Part shown: positions 52,865 through 62,288 of the stretch, piece after piece
Numbering within the stretch: position 1 is the stretch's first letter
Layout of the letters: each line of letters starts with the position of its first letter
Assembly: GCF_003351045.1 (NCBI RefSeq)
Contig: NZ_QQZY01000007.1
Coordinates: 1 to 64,000, forward strand
Direction of reading: 5' to 3'
Origin: Gaiella occulta
Lineage (GTDB): Bacteria; Actinomycetota; Thermoleophilia; Gaiellales; Gaiellaceae
Length of the DNA stretch: 64,000 bases
Notes under the pieces: generated by a model
Seen by the model: only the letters and a program-made list of their open reading frames with translations
Databases searched by the model: none
What the model was told of the DNA's origin: nothing
Made by a program: the position numbers and the translations under genes

Positions 52865-53029
52865 TCAGCTCGCGAGCGCGCTCAGCGGGTCGACGACGGC
52901 TCCGCGGACACGCACCTCGAAGTGCACGTGCGGTCCGGTCGCGTCACCCGTCGCTCCGGCGAGCCCTATCTGCTGCCCGGCGGCGACGATCTGCCCGAGC
53001 TTCACGTCCACGCGTGAGAGGTGGGACGC
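52865..53029 (-). pseudogene. M23 peptidase, C-terminal remnant
   Basis: About 50 residues match the end of the M23 (LytM) domain: HLSRVDVKLGQIVAAGQQIG and the metal motif GPHVHFEVRV. The first half of the domain with the HxxxD site is missing. Upstream codons on that strand look unnatural. A remnant of a peptidoglycan endopeptidase next to an intact NlpC/P60 hydrolase. Convergent with the Met-rich gene. Confidence 0.6.
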
Positions 53030-53238
53030 GATCGCCCCAGCGCGTGCGGCGACGAGCCCGACTGCCAGCTTGGAAACCGCCTCTGGCAGGGAGATGCTGT
53101 ATCGTCCCGCCCGACGATCAGGCTCCACCGGGCCGGCGGGCGTGGCATGGCGCATCTCGCGCCGCTACCGCCCCGGCTCTGACAGGCGAGCGCCCCAGGC
53201 GTTCAGCCATGTCCACGCAGTCGCAGGAGGAGGCTCAG

Positions 53239-54477
53239 ATGGCGCACGTCCAACCGAGCGGGAAGTTCCGCACAGCGCATGTCGGATCGTGGGCATTCCT
53301 CGCCGCGGTGGCCCTCGCCGGCGTGCTCGCCGCGCTGCTCGGCGCCGCCGGCGCGAGCGCGAACCCGTCGATTCGGGAGAAGCGCGCACAGGCGCAGGCG
53401 ATCCTGCAGCAGGTGCAGGAGCTCGACGGCGAGGTCGGCGCCGCCGCCGAGCGCTGGAACGGAGCGAACTACCGGCTCGGGCAGCTCAGCCGCGACCTGC
53501 GGTCGGCGCGTGCCGACCTCCTACGGGCGCAGGAGGGCGTGAAGGTCTCCCAGGCCCGCATCGGTGCCCGTCTGCGCGAGCTGTACGTCAACGGCGAACC
53601 TGCCTCGGCGGTGGAGGTGCTGCTCGGCGCGAAGAGCCTGACCGAGATCGTCGACGTGCTCGATGCCAAGAACCGGATCGCCTCGCAGGACAGTCGTATC
53701 GCGCGCGACCTGCGGAGCTATCGCGAACGGGTCGCGCTGCGCCGGCAGCAGCTGGCGAAGGCACGGGCGCAGCAGGCCGAGATCGTGCGCCGGCGAGCCG
53801 CCGAGAAGGCTGCGATCGAGTCGAAGCTCGCCGAGCGCAAGCGCCTCCTCGCGTCCGTCCAGGGCGAGGTGCGGCGCCTTCTTGCGCAGGAGCGCGTCCG
53901 CCAGGCGGAGCTCCGGCGCCAGGCGGAGATCCGGCTCGCACAGGAGCAGGCGGCTGCCGCCGCGGCCGCGCGCCAGGCTGCCGCCGCGCAGGCGCGTGCC
54001 AACGCCGAGGCGGGGGCGAACGAGGTCGCGCCCCAAGCGGCAGCCGACGCGGTGCCCCCTGGCGGCGCTGCGGCCGCCCCCGACGCGCAGATCCCGGCGC
54101 CCCCGCCCGCCGACGCCGGCAAGGGCGCCCAGGTCGTCGCGATCGCGATGCAGTACCTCGGCGTCAAGTACGTGTGGGGGGCGGCATCGCCCTCGGTCGG
54201 GTTCGACTGCTCGGGCCTCACCATGTACGTGTTCAACCAGGTCGGCGTCTCGCTGCCGCACTACGCGGCCGCCCAATACGCCATGGGCGTTCCCGTCTCG
54301 AAGGCCGATCTGCAGCCGGGCGACCTCGTCTTCTTTCGCGGCCTCGGGCACATGGGCATCTACATCGGTGGTGGGAACATGATCCACGCGCCGCACACCG
54401 GCGACGTCGTCAAGATCACGCCGCTCTCCGACCCCTACTACGTCGCCAACTGGGTCGGAGCGCGACGGGTGCTCTAG
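53239..54477 (+). CDS. NlpC/P60 cell-wall hydrolase with coiled-coil stalk
   Basis: 412 residues from the ATG at 53239, chosen for the AGGAGGAGG just upstream (an in-frame ATG at 53209 lacks a site). Signal helix [20 protein letters not shown], then about 200 residues of coiled coil ([20 protein letters not shown] lies between the helices). An Ala/Pro linker follows, then an NlpC/P60 domain with catalytic Cys in [10 protein letters not shown] and His in [10 protein letters not shown]. Like RipA or CwlO-type D,L-endopeptidases, it cleaves peptidoglycan stems, and the coil may regulate it. Confidence 0.93.
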   Translation: MAHVQPSGKFRTAHVGSWAFLAAVALAGVLAALLGAAGASANPSIREKRAQAQAILQQVQELDGEVGAAAERWNGANYRLGQLSRDLRSARADLLRAQEGVKVSQARIGARLRELYVNGEPASAVEVLLGAKSLTEIVDVLDAKNRIASQDSRIARDLRSYRERVALRRQQLAKARAQQAEIVRRRAAEKAAIESKLAERKRLLASVQGEVRRLLAQERVRQAELRRQAEIRLAQEQAAAAAAARQAAAAQARANAEAGANEVAPQAAADAVPPGGAAAAPDAQIPAPPPADAGKGAQVVAIAMQYLGVKYVWGAASPSVGFDCSGLTMYVFNQVGVSLPHYAAAQYAMGVPVSKADLQPGDLVFFRGLGHMGIYIGGGNMIHAPHTGDVVKITPLSDPYYVANWVGARRVL

Positions 54478-54552
54478 CACCCGCGACCGGCCCCCGTCGC
54501 CGCTCGCGCTGCCGCCGGCCTGCGCGGCAACGGCAGCTGGAGCGCGGGGAGG

Positions 54553-56802
54553 CTAGCCGGCGGCGTACCGCTCGAGCTCGGCCCGCAGGGCGTCGATCTC
54601 CGCGTGCAGCGCGCGCCGGCTGTCGGAGACCTCCCGCTCCTCGCCCTCGAGGCGCGCGAGACGCGACAGCGTCTGCTCGTCGCCGCCGCCGCTGCCGCGG
54701 AGGAAGTCGATGCGGTCGTGCAGCCTCCTGCGACGGGCCGACAGCGCCCGCTCCTCCGACTCGAGCGCCTCGACCCGCGCCCGGATCTCGGCGGAGCCAG
54801 GCTCGGTGAGACCGCTCGTCGCCGCCTGCCCGCCGGCGGCGGTCGAGCGGTCGCGCAGCCGGACGAAGTGGTCGAGCGCCGCAGGGTTGGCGAGCGAGTC
54901 GCGGCTCGCGACCTCGTTCGGCGCGGCGCCGGCGAGGATGCGCTTGACGGGCACCTCGAGCACCTTGCCCGACAGGGTGCGCGGCACCTCGTCGATGCGG
55001 TCGATCTCGTCGGGCACGTGGCGCGGCGAGCAGTCGTCCCGGATGCGGGCGCGGATCGCCGCGCGCAGCTCGTCGTCGAGCTCCCTTCCGGGCCTCAGCA
55101 CGACGAAGAGGCGGATCAGCCCCTGCGTGCCGGGGCGGTCGACGTCGACGACGAGCGCGTCGACGACGTCCGCCAGCGCGAGCACGGCGCGGTAGATCTC
55201 GCTCGTGCCGATGCGCACCCCGCCGCGGTTGATCGTCGCGTCGGAGCGGCCGCTGATGATCGCGCTGCCGCGCGCGGTGATCTCGATCCAGTCGCCGTGG
55301 CGCCACACGCCCGGGTACATCTCGAAGTAGCTCTCGCGGTAGCGCCTGCCGTCGGGGTCGTTCCAGAAGAACAGCGGCATCGACGGCATCGGCTCCGTGA
55401 TCACGAGCTCGCCCGTGCGGCCGACGTGCGCGCGGCCCTCGGCGTCCCACGCCTCCACCTTCGCTCCGAGCGCCCGTGCCTGCAGCTCGCCGCGGTAGAC
55501 CGGCAGGGTCGGGACACCGCCGACGAACGCCGTGCAGACGTCGGTGCCGCCGGAGGTCGAGAACAGCCAGGTGTCGGCGCCGACGTGCTCGTAGACCCAG
55601 TCGAACCCCTCCGGTGCGAGCGGTGAGCCCGTCGAGCCGACGCTCGTGAGCGCCGACAGGTCGCGGCCGCGCGACGGCTCGACGCCCGCGCCCATGCAGG
55701 CCGCGACGTAGCCGGCGCTCGTGCCGAAGCAGCTGATGCCGGCAGCCTCGGCGAGGTCCCACAGCGTGCCGAGGTCGGGCGCCGCGGGGCTGCCGTCGTA
55801 GAGCACGATCGACGCGTCGGTGAGCAGCCCGCCGACGAGGAAGTTCCACATCATCCAGCCCGTCGTCGTGAACCAGAACAGGCGGTCGCCCGCGTGCAGG
55901 TCGACGTGCAGGTGCATCTTCTTCAACGACTCGAGCAGGATGCCGCCGTGGCCGTGCACGATCGCCTTCGGCAGGCCCGTCGTCCCCGAGCTGTAGAGCA
56001 CCCACAGGGGATGGTCGAAGGGCACCTGCTCGAACGCGAGCGCGGCGCCGTGCGGCGCCGGCAGATCGCTCCACCTGACCGCGCCGGGAAGCCCGCCGCG
56101 ATCGGCTGTGGGGTCGAGGTAGCCGAGCACGACGGTCGCCTGCAGCGAGGGGATCTGCGCCCGTAGCTGTGCGATCGTCTCGCGGCGGTCGAAGTCGCGC
56201 CCGCCGTAGCGGTACCCGTCCACGGCCAGCAGCACCTTCGGCTCGATCTGCGCGAAGCGGTCGATCACGCTGCGCGCGCCGAACTCGGGGGCGCAGCTCG
56301 ACCAGACGGCCCCGATCGACGCGCAGGCGAGGAACGCGGAGACGGTCTCGGGGATGTTCGGCAGGTACGCGGCGACACGGTCGCCGCGCTCGACGCCGAG
56401 CGCCCGCAGCGCCGCCGCGAGACGCGCCGTCTCGGCGCGGAGCTCCGCCCACGTCACCTCGCCGAGCGGGCGCAGCTCGGAGGCGTGCCGGAGCGCCACG
56501 GCCGAGGGGTCGCGGTCGCGGAAGATGTGCTCCGCGTAGTTGAGGCGCGCGCCCGGGAACCACGTCGCTCCCGGCATCGCGCGCGATCCCAGTACGCGCG
56601 CGTACGGGCTCGACGCGCGCACGTCGAAGAACTCCCAGATCGAGCCCCAGAACCCCTCGAGGTCGTCCACCGACCACCTCCACAGCGCGTGGTAGTCGGG
56701 GAGCACGAGGCCGTGGCGCTGCTCGAGCCAGCGCGCATAGCGCGTGATCGTCGCGGCCTCGACGCGCTCCTCGCTCGGTTGCCACAGCAGCTTCGGCTCC
56801 AC
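54553..56802 (-). CDS. acetoacetyl-CoA synthetase with C-terminal RsiG-like coiled coil
   Basis: 749 residues. Residues 1-650 form a complete adenylate-forming acetoacetate-CoA ligase: N-terminal ACAS-type segment ([16 protein letters not shown]), P-loop [18 protein letters not shown], and the C-terminal lid with [12 protein letters not shown] holding the catalytic Lys. The usual end is near [11 protein letters not shown]. About 84 extra residues (666-749) follow. They contain two copies of E-x3-S-x2-R-x3-H-x3-D, one per helix (684-699 and 722-737). This is the c-di-GMP motif of RsiG (E-x3-S-x2-R-x3-Q-x3-D) with His for Gln. The enzyme may be second-messenger controlled. Isolated gene, no operon partners. 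Confidence 0.93.
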   Translation of the reverse strand: MEPKLLWQPSEERVEAATITRYARWLEQRHGLVLPDYHALWRWSVDDLEGFWGSIWEFFDVRASSPYARVLGSRAMPGATWFPGARLNYAEHIFRDRDPSAVALRHASELRPLGEVTWAELRAETARLAAALRALGVERGDRVAAYLPNIPETVSAFLACASIGAVWSSCAPEFGARSVIDRFAQIEPKVLLAVDGYRYGGRDFDRRETIAQLRAQIPSLQATVVLGYLDPTADRGGLPGAVRWSDLPAPHGAALAFEQVPFDHPLWVLYSSGTTGLPKAIVHGHGGILLESLKKMHLHVDLHAGDRLFWFTTTGWMMWNFLVGGLLTDASIVLYDGSPAAPDLGTLWDLAEAAGISCFGTSAGYVAACMGAGVEPSRGRDLSALTSVGSTGSPLAPEGFDWVYEHVGADTWLFSTSGGTDVCTAFVGGVPTLPVYRGELQARALGAKVEAWDAEGRAHVGRTGELVITEPMPSMPLFFWNDPDGRRYRESYFEMYPGVWRHGDWIEITARGSAIISGRSDATINRGGVRIGTSEIYRAVLALADVVDALVVDVDRPGTQGLIRLFVVLRPGRELDDELRAAIRARIRDDCSPRHVPDEIDRIDEVPRTLSGKVLEVPVKRILAGAAPNEVASRDSLANPAALDHFVRLRDRSTAAGGQAATSGLTEPGSAEIRARVEALESEERALSARRRRLHDRIDFLRGSGGGDEQTLSRLARLEGEEREVSDSRRALHAEIDALRAELERYAAG

Positions 56803-57005
56803 CGCACGCCCTCTCCCGTCGACGCTCCGTCCTCCTGATCATCGCCGACGGGCGCGGCGAGATGCGACGGAAGCGTGACGATCCTTCCACACCGGCGCAT
56901 GGTTGAGCCGCGGGCGCCTCCACCGTCCAGAACGGCCACTTGGCGGAGAGCGCGCATGCCGGTACCCCTCTGCTTCCGAACCCCGAGACGAGGAGAGGAG
57001 CAGGC

Positions 57006-57971
57006 ATGAGACGACAGACCAGAACCGCTCTCGCGGCGGGAGTCGTCGTCGCCCTGGGCGCGGCTGCGGCGATCGCCGCAGCCGCCGGCGACGCCTCCGG
57101 CACGATCGACGCCTGCCGCAACCTGCGGCACGGGCTCGTCCGCATCGTGGTCGATCCCGGCGCGTGCAGGCGCAACGAGGCGCACGTCGCCTGGAACACG
57201 GCCGGCCCGCGAGGCCCCGCGGGCCCGCAGGGGCCCGCGGGGCCGAAGGGCGACACCGGCCCCCGCGGAGAAGCGGGGCCGGCGGGCCCGCCCGGCCCGC
57301 CCGGCCCGCCCGGCCCGCAGGGCGAGCCCGGCCCGGGGCTCGGCGCTATCGGCGATCTCGCCGGCAGCGCCTGCACGACCTTCGACGGAGCCGCGGGCCA
57401 CGTCGAGGTGGGCTCGACCGCGACGGATCTGATCACGCTTACGTGTGAGACGGGCGAGGCGCCGCCTCCGCCTCCCGGCGCGGCCCGGCTCGTGCTCAAC
57501 GAGGTCGACTACGACCAGGTGGGAGCAGACGGCGGCGGCTTCGTCGAGATCGCCAACATCGGCGGCGGCGCGGCGACGCTCGACGGGATCGCGGTCGTGT
57601 TCGTCAACGGCGGCGACTCGACGGAGTACGCCCGCAAGGCGCTCTCCGGCGCGCTGGCGCCGGGCGCGTACCTGAAGCTCGACGTCGACCCGCAGAACGG
57701 CGCGCCCGACGGCATCGCTCTCGTCGACACCGGATCCGGCACGCTGCTGGACGCGCTCTCGTACGAGGGAGCGATCAGGGCCGCGACGATCGGCGCGCAG
57801 ACGTTCGACCTCGTGGAGGGCACGATGCTCCCGGCCGACGTCGCCGACTCGAACAGCGTGGACGGCTCGCTCGCGCGACTTCCCGACGGGTCGGACAGCG
57901 ACGACGCCGCAACCGACTGGTCGTTCACGACGACGGCGACGCCCGGGACGGCCAACGTGAAGACGCCGTAG
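57006..57971 (+). CDS. secreted collagen-like and lamin-tail-domain protein
   Basis: 321 residues from the ATG at 57006 with AGGAGAGGAG upstream. Signal helix ([20 protein letters not shown]), a small Cys-containing segment, then about 15 Gly-X-Y triplets ([20 protein letters not shown]) forming a collagen-like rod. The C-terminus is a lamin-tail-type beta domain ([20 protein letters not shown], then FVEIANIGG). A cell-surface or secreted fibrous protein with no enzyme motif. Convergent with rsgA and separated from it by a hairpin. Confidence 0.85.
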   Translation: MRRQTRTALAAGVVVALGAAAAIAAAAGDASGTIDACRNLRHGLVRIVVDPGACRRNEAHVAWNTAGPRGPAGPQGPAGPKGDTGPRGEAGPAGPPGPPGPPGPQGEPGPGLGAIGDLAGSACTTFDGAAGHVEVGSTATDLITLTCETGEAPPPPPGAARLVLNEVDYDQVGADGGGFVEIANIGGGAATLDGIAVVFVNGGDSTEYARKALSGALAPGAYLKLDVDPQNGAPDGIALVDTGSGTLLDALSYEGAIRAATIGAQTFDLVEGTMLPADVADSNSVDGSLARLPDGSDSDDAATDWSFTTTATPGTANVKTP

Positions 57972-58013
57972 GAGAGACGGCGCGAGCGGGGAGGGAGCGG
58001 GGCGAGAGCCTGC

Positions 58014-58049
58014 GAGCCTCTCGCACGCCGATTCGGGTGTGAGAGGCTC
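58014..58049. terminator. bidirectional terminator hairpin
   Basis: GAGCCTCTCGCAC and GTGTGAGAGGCTC pair over 13 positions with one G-T and a short loop, exactly between the stops of the convergent lamin-tail gene and rsgA. It touches the rsgA stop at 58050. Confidence 0.65.
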
Positions 58050-59126
58050 TCACTCCCTCCGCCCCTTGAGCCGCATGTTCGCCCGCGCTTCCTGCCCGAG
58101 CGCCTTCCACTGCCTGCGCGCCTCGGCGGCGGCGCGCCTGTCGAGCTTGCGCTCGAGGTGGGCGATCTCGCCCAGCAGCTTGACGTAGCTCTCCCAGCGC
58201 TCGGCCGCGAGCGTTCCGTCCGCGATCGCCGCGCGCACCGCGCAGCCGGGCTCGCGGTCGTGCGCGCAGTCGGAGAAGCGGCAGCGTGAGAACAGCTCCG
58301 TGACGTCCTCGAACGCCTCGTCGATGCCGTCGTCGGCGATCCACAGCTGCAGCTCGCGGATGCCGGGCGTATCGATCACGAGCCCTCCGCCGGGCAGCTC
58401 CACGAGCTCCCGGCGCGTCGTCGTATGACGGCCCTTGCCGTCCCCGCGGATCTCCTGCGTGGCGAGCAGCTCCGCGCCCGCGAGCGTGTTCACGAGCGTC
58501 GACTTGCCGACGCCGGAGGAGCCGAGCAGCACCGCCGTCCGGCCCGGCCCGAGGTGCGCGCGGATGCTCTCCAGCCCCTCGCCCGTGACGCTCGAGATCG
58601 CGTGCACCGGCACGCCGTAGGCGATCACTCCGACCTCCGCGAGCGCGGCTTCGGGAACAGGGTGCAGGTCGCTCTTGGTGAGCACGATCACCGGCTGCGC
58701 GCCGCTCTCCCAGGCGAGCGTCAGGTAGCGCTCCAGCCGGCGCAGGTTGAGGTCCTCGTTCAGCGACGTGACGAGGAAGGCGACGTCGACGTTCGCGGCG
58801 AGCACCTGCTCCTCGGCCGCCTGCCACGCGGTCTTGCGCGAGAACGTCGTCCGGCGCGGCAGCACGCGGGTGATCGTGCCGGTCTTCTCCGCCGGCCGGG
58901 GCGCGACGACGACCCAGTCGCCGACGGCGGGCAGGTCGGCAGTCGCCTCCGCCTCGTGGACGAGCCGGCGTGGCACGTCGCAGCGCAGCTCGCCGAGCTC
59001 GGTGAGCACGTCGTAGGCGCCTCTGTGCTGGATCGAGACCCGGCCGGGAACGACGTCGTCGCCGGCGTAGGGCTCGTACAGGCTGCTCAGCCGGTCGTCC
59101 CAGCCGAGCGTTGCAAGTTCGGGCAA
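58050..59126 (-). CDS. rsgA: ribosome small-subunit biogenesis GTPase RsgA
   Basis: 358 residues: OB domain, circularly permuted GTPase (VIVLTKSDLH as G4, GSSGVGKSTLVNTLAG as G1, DTPGIRELQLW as G3) and a zinc domain with Cys/His (FSRCRFSDCAHDREPGC). Matures the 30S subunit. Transcribed alone or with a short upstream frame (59221-59274) that is not convincing. Ends at the shared terminator hairpin. Confidence 0.95.
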   Translation of the reverse strand: MPELATLGWDDRLSSLYEPYAGDDVVPGRVSIQHRGAYDVLTELGELRCDVPRRLVHEAEATADLPAVGDWVVVAPRPAEKTGTITRVLPRRTTFSRKTAWQAAEEQVLAANVDVAFLVTSLNEDLNLRRLERYLTLAWESGAQPVIVLTKSDLHPVPEAALAEVGVIAYGVPVHAISSVTGEGLESIRAHLGPGRTAVLLGSSGVGKSTLVNTLAGAELLATQEIRGDGKGRHTTTRRELVELPGGGLVIDTPGIRELQLWIADDGIDEAFEDVTELFSRCRFSDCAHDREPGCAVRAAIADGTLAAERWESYVKLLGEIAHLERKLDRRAAAEARRQWKALGQEARANMRLKGRRE

Positions 59127-59337
59127 GCGAATCTCCCTTTCGTCCTCGGGTACATGAAAGCGGCGCGCGCGACGGCGCGCCAGCCCGCGAGGCCCGTCGG
59201 GAGCGAAGAGGGGGTGCTGCTAGCCGACCGGACGCGCGGCGCGCGCTGCGGAGGAAGCGGTGATGTCTGCCATCGGGACGGCCTCCTTCGTCGGGGAGAA
59301 CACGAGTATGCCCGAAGCGCGGGCGAGCGGGGGTGGC

Positions 59338-60510
59338 TCACGCGAGGTCGGCGAGCACCGCTTCGGCGGCGCGCCGTCCGGATGCGAGGGCGCCGTTCAG
59401 CGACGGGTGCTCGCGATGGTCGCCGCACGCATACAGGCGGGCGGTGAGCCGCGGCGGCTGCTCGAGCGACGCGCCGAGCGGGTACGCGGGGAGCGCGTGC
59501 GGGAGCGCGTAGCTGCGCAGGTGCCGCCAGCCGCCGGCGGCGCGGCCGAACCAGCCGGCGAGCTGCGCGCGGATCGCCTCCAGGTCGGGCTCGCCGCCGC
59601 CGAGCACGCTCACGGAGACGAGCGCCCGCCCGGGAGGCGCGTAGGCGGGGCTGACCTCGCTCGGCACGCACAGGTTGTTGACCGGGCCGCCCTCGCCGTT
59701 GAGCACGAGCCACGGCCCGCGCAGCGGCGCGCGAGGCGCGTCGAAGTAGACGCAGGTGACGCCGTTCCAGCCGTGCGCCGGCTCGTCGACGAGTCCCGCC
59801 GTGGCGACGACGACCGCCCGCGCCCGCAGCTGCTCACCCGACTGCAGCGAGACGGCCCGCGGGCCGACGGTCGTGACGGCCGCACCCGTCCGCACGTCGA
59901 GCCCCTCGGCGAGCTGGGCGGAGACCGCGCCGATGCCCGCCGCGGGGAGTGCCGCGGGGCCGGCGGAGAAGGTGGCGAGCACGAAGTCGAGGAACCTGCT
60001 CGAGGTCGAGAGCCGCGGCTCGAGGAAGATGCCGCGCAGGAAGGGCGCGAAGAACGTCTCGACGGCAGCGCGTGACGTACCGGCCCGGCGCAGCGCCTCC
60101 GCGGCGGTGGTCTCGCCGCCGGCGCCGCGCAGGAGCCGCAACACGGCGGCGCCGTCGCGCACGCCCATCACCCCGCCGGCGAGCATGCGCAGCCCGCGCA
60201 GCGGCGACTCGCGGGGGTCGGCCACGCGCCGGAAGCGCCCGCCGGCGCGGACGATCGCGCCGCGCGCGAAGCGGCGCAGGTCGAGCCGGTCGAGGTCGAG
60301 GGCGCGCCTCGCCTCGGGGTATGCGAGCGGGAGCACCTGGAAGCCGTGGTCGAGCAGGAAACCGTCGACCGCGTCGGTGCGGACGCGCCCGCCCGGCTCG
60401 GCCTCGCGCTCGAGCACGATCGTGCGCAGGCCCCGGGCTGCGAGGATCCGCGCACACGAGAGGCCCGCGACCCCGGCTCCGACGACGATGACGGTGTGCT
60501 CGTCGCTCAC
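59338..60510 (-). CDS. protoporphyrinogen-oxidase-like FAD amine oxidase
   Basis: 390 residues from a GTG at 60510. FAD motif VIVVGAGVAGLSCARILAARG, then EREAEPGGRVRTD typical of the amine oxidase/PPO family, and the late FAD contact ACGDHREHPSLNGALASGRR. Substrate unknown. No haem genes are nearby. The 210-base gap to rsgA holds only a weak 17-codon frame. Divergent from the kinase gene at 60613. Confidence 0.88.
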   Translation of the reverse strand: MSDEHTVIVVGAGVAGLSCARILAARGLRTIVLEREAEPGGRVRTDAVDGFLLDHGFQVLPLAYPEARRALDLDRLDLRRFARGAIVRAGGRFRRVADPRESPLRGLRMLAGGVMGVRDGAAVLRLLRGAGGETTAAEALRRAGTSRAAVETFFAPFLRGIFLEPRLSTSSRFLDFVLATFSAGPAALPAAGIGAVSAQLAEGLDVRTGAAVTTVGPRAVSLQSGEQLRARAVVVATAGLVDEPAHGWNGVTCVYFDAPRAPLRGPWLVLNGEGGPVNNLCVPSEVSPAYAPPGRALVSVSVLGGGEPDLEAIRAQLAGWFGRAAGGWRHLRSYALPHALPAYPLGASLEQPPRLTARLYACGDHREHPSLNGALASGRRAAEAVLADLA

Positions 60511-60612
60511 GAGCCCGAGCGTACAGCGGCGGGCGCCGGGCGCCGGCTCGAGGCCGGCGGGCAGGACGTGCTCTCCGGCCGCGGCGCCGCGCGGACATGA
60601 GAAGATCGCCTC

Positions 60613-61485
60613 GTGGACGTCGACGCGATCATCAACCGGGTCTGGCCCGGCCGGGAGGCGCGTGTCGAGATCCTCGGCGGCGGCATCACGAACCACAACA
60701 TCAAGGTCACGCTCGACGAGGGGGCGTTCGTGCTGCGCATCGCCGGCAAGGATACGGAGCTCCTCGGCATCGACCGCTCCGTCGAGCACGAGGCGTCGCT
60801 CGCGGCCGCCGCCGTCGGGGTGGGCCCCGAGGTGGTCGCCTTCGTCGAGCCGGAGGGATGCCTCGTGACACGGTTCATCGAGGGGACGCTCGTTCCCGTC
60901 GAGCGCATGCGCGAGCCGGCGTCGATCAGGCGCGTGGCGCAGGCCCTGCGGGCGGTGCACGCCGGGCCGCCGCTCCCGGGGCGCTTCATCTCGTTCCGGG
61001 TCGTCGAGGACTACCGGACGACGGCGTTCGCGCACGGCGTCGACGTGCCGCCCGCCTACGCATGGGCGCGGCAGGTGGCCCGCCGCATCGAGCGCGCCCG
61101 CGGGGCCTTCCCGGAGCGTCCGTGCCACAACGACCTGCTCAACGCGAACTTCATCGACGACGGCTGCCGCATCCGCATCGTCGACTGGGAGTACGCGGGC
61201 ATGGGCGACGTCTTCTTCGACCTGGCGAACTTCTCCATCAACCACGACCTCGACCGCGACGGGCGGCAGGAGCTGCTCGCGGCCTACTTCGGGTCGGTGC
61301 GTGCCGCCGACGCGCGCGCGCTCGAGCTGATGCGCTTCATGTCGGACTTCCGCGAGGCGATGTGGGGCGTGGTGCAGGCCGGGGTCTCGGAGATCGACTT
61401 CGACTTCGCCGCGTATGCGGAGGAGCACTTCGAGCGGCTGCAGGCTATAGCCGCCGAGCCGGCCTTCGTCGCTGCACTGGGCTGA
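60613..61485 (+). CDS. choline/aminoglycoside-kinase-family protein
   Basis: 290 residues from a GTG. APH/choline-kinase fold with GGGITNHNIKVTL at the nucleotide loop, the Brenner motif CHNDLLNANFI and the metal motif IVDWEYAGMGDVFFDLANF. It phosphorylates small alcohols such as choline or ethanolamine, and downstream glycine-betaine-type enzymes favour choline. 47 bases before the GntR gene. Possibly in one operon with it and the dehydrogenase. Confidence 0.88.
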   Translation: MDVDAIINRVWPGREARVEILGGGITNHNIKVTLDEGAFVLRIAGKDTELLGIDRSVEHEASLAAAAVGVGPEVVAFVEPEGCLVTRFIEGTLVPVERMREPASIRRVAQALRAVHAGPPLPGRFISFRVVEDYRTTAFAHGVDVPPAYAWARQVARRIERARGAFPERPCHNDLLNANFIDDGCRIRIVDWEYAGMGDVFFDLANFSINHDLDRDGRQELLAAYFGSVRAADARALELMRFMSDFREAMWGVVQAGVSEIDFDFAAYAEEHFERLQAIAAEPAFVAALG

Positions 61486-61493
61486 GCCTAACG

Positions 61494-61501
61494 GTCTAGA
61501 C
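61494..61501 (+). promoter_or_regulatory. GTCTAGAC palindrome before the GntR gene
   Basis: An exact 8-bp palindrome GTCTAGAC, a core typical of HutC-type GntR operators, 31 bases upstream of the regulator start. Likely autoregulatory. Confidence 0.45.
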
Positions 61502-61532
61502 AATTCATGGCCGCGCGAGTAGGCTGCTCTCC

Positions 61533-62288
61533 GTGGCGGCTCTTCTCGACCTCTCGATCGACCGGGCGCGCGGCCCTGCCCATGCGCAGATCGTCGCCGC
61601 GCTGACGGCCGCGGTCGCGTCGGGCGAGCTCGCCGCCGGCACCCGCCTGCCTCCCGAGCGCACGCTCGCCGGCATCCTCGGCGTGAGCAGGATGACGGTG
61701 CGGCAGGCGCTCGGGACGCTCGAGCGGGACGGCATCGTGCGGCGGGTCGTCGGCCGTGCCGGCGGCACGTTCGTGCAGGAGCCGAAGGTCGAGCGTCATC
61801 CCGCGCGCATCGCGGGCCTGTCGGCCGAGCTGCGCCGGCAGGGCCTCGCGGCCGCCGCGCGCGTCGTGTCCGCCGGCGTCCGGCCGGCGCGCCCCCGCAG
61901 CGCGGCGGCGCTCGGCCTTCCCGCCGGCGCGCCCGCTCTCGTGATCGCCCGCGTCCGGCTCGCGAGCGGCACCCCGCTCGCCAGCGAGCGCTCGACGCTG
62001 CCGGCGCGGTTGTTCCCCGGGCTGGAGCGGCTCCCGCTCGACGGATCGCTCTACGATCTCATGGGCGAGCGCTACGGGCGCCGACCCGTACGGGCGCGGG
62101 AGCGGCTGGAGACCGTCGCCGCCCGCCCCGTCGACGCCGAGGAGCTCGGCGTCGCCGTGGGTGCGCCGCTGTTGCTCGTGGAGCGGGTCGCGTACGCGGC
62201 CGACGGGACGCCGGTGGAGTTCGCGCGTGACCGCTTCCGCGGGGATCGCACGCGCATCGTGATCGAATCGACGGAGGTGGACGAGTGA
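61533..62288 (+). CDS. GntR/HutC-family regulator
   Basis: 251 residues from a GTG. N-terminal winged helix (GTRLPPERTLAGILGVSRMT) and C-terminal UTRA ligand domain (GAPALVIARVRLASGTPLAS, then VAYAADGTPVEFARDRFRGD). HutC-subfamily regulators respond to small metabolites of the pathway they control. The stop overlaps the dehydrogenase start (GTGA). Confidence 0.92.
   Translation: MAALLDLSIDRARGPAHAQIVAALTAAVASGELAAGTRLPPERTLAGILGVSRMTVRQALGTLERDGIVRRVVGRAGGTFVQEPKVERHPARIAGLSAELRRQGLAAAARVVSAGVRPARPRSAAALGLPAGAPALVIARVRLASGTPLASERSTLPARLFPGLERLPLDGSLYDLMGERYGRRPVRARERLETVAARPVDAEELGVAVGAPLLLVERVAYAADGTPVEFARDRFRGDRTRIVIESTEVDE

Noticed and set aside
53060..53238. c-di-AMP (ydaO) riboswitch before the NlpC/P60 gene
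   Set aside because: Such riboswitches are common there in actinobacteria, but the conserved core was not found in this leader.
57210..57330. Tandem DNA repeat or CRISPR-like array
   Set aside because: The periodicity is the Gly-X-Y coding repeat of the collagen-like rod, with no spacers.
59221..59274. 17-codon frame upstream of rsgA
   Set aside because: It has a GGAGG-like site but only Ala/Arg-rich codons and no recognisable family. Too weak to annotate.
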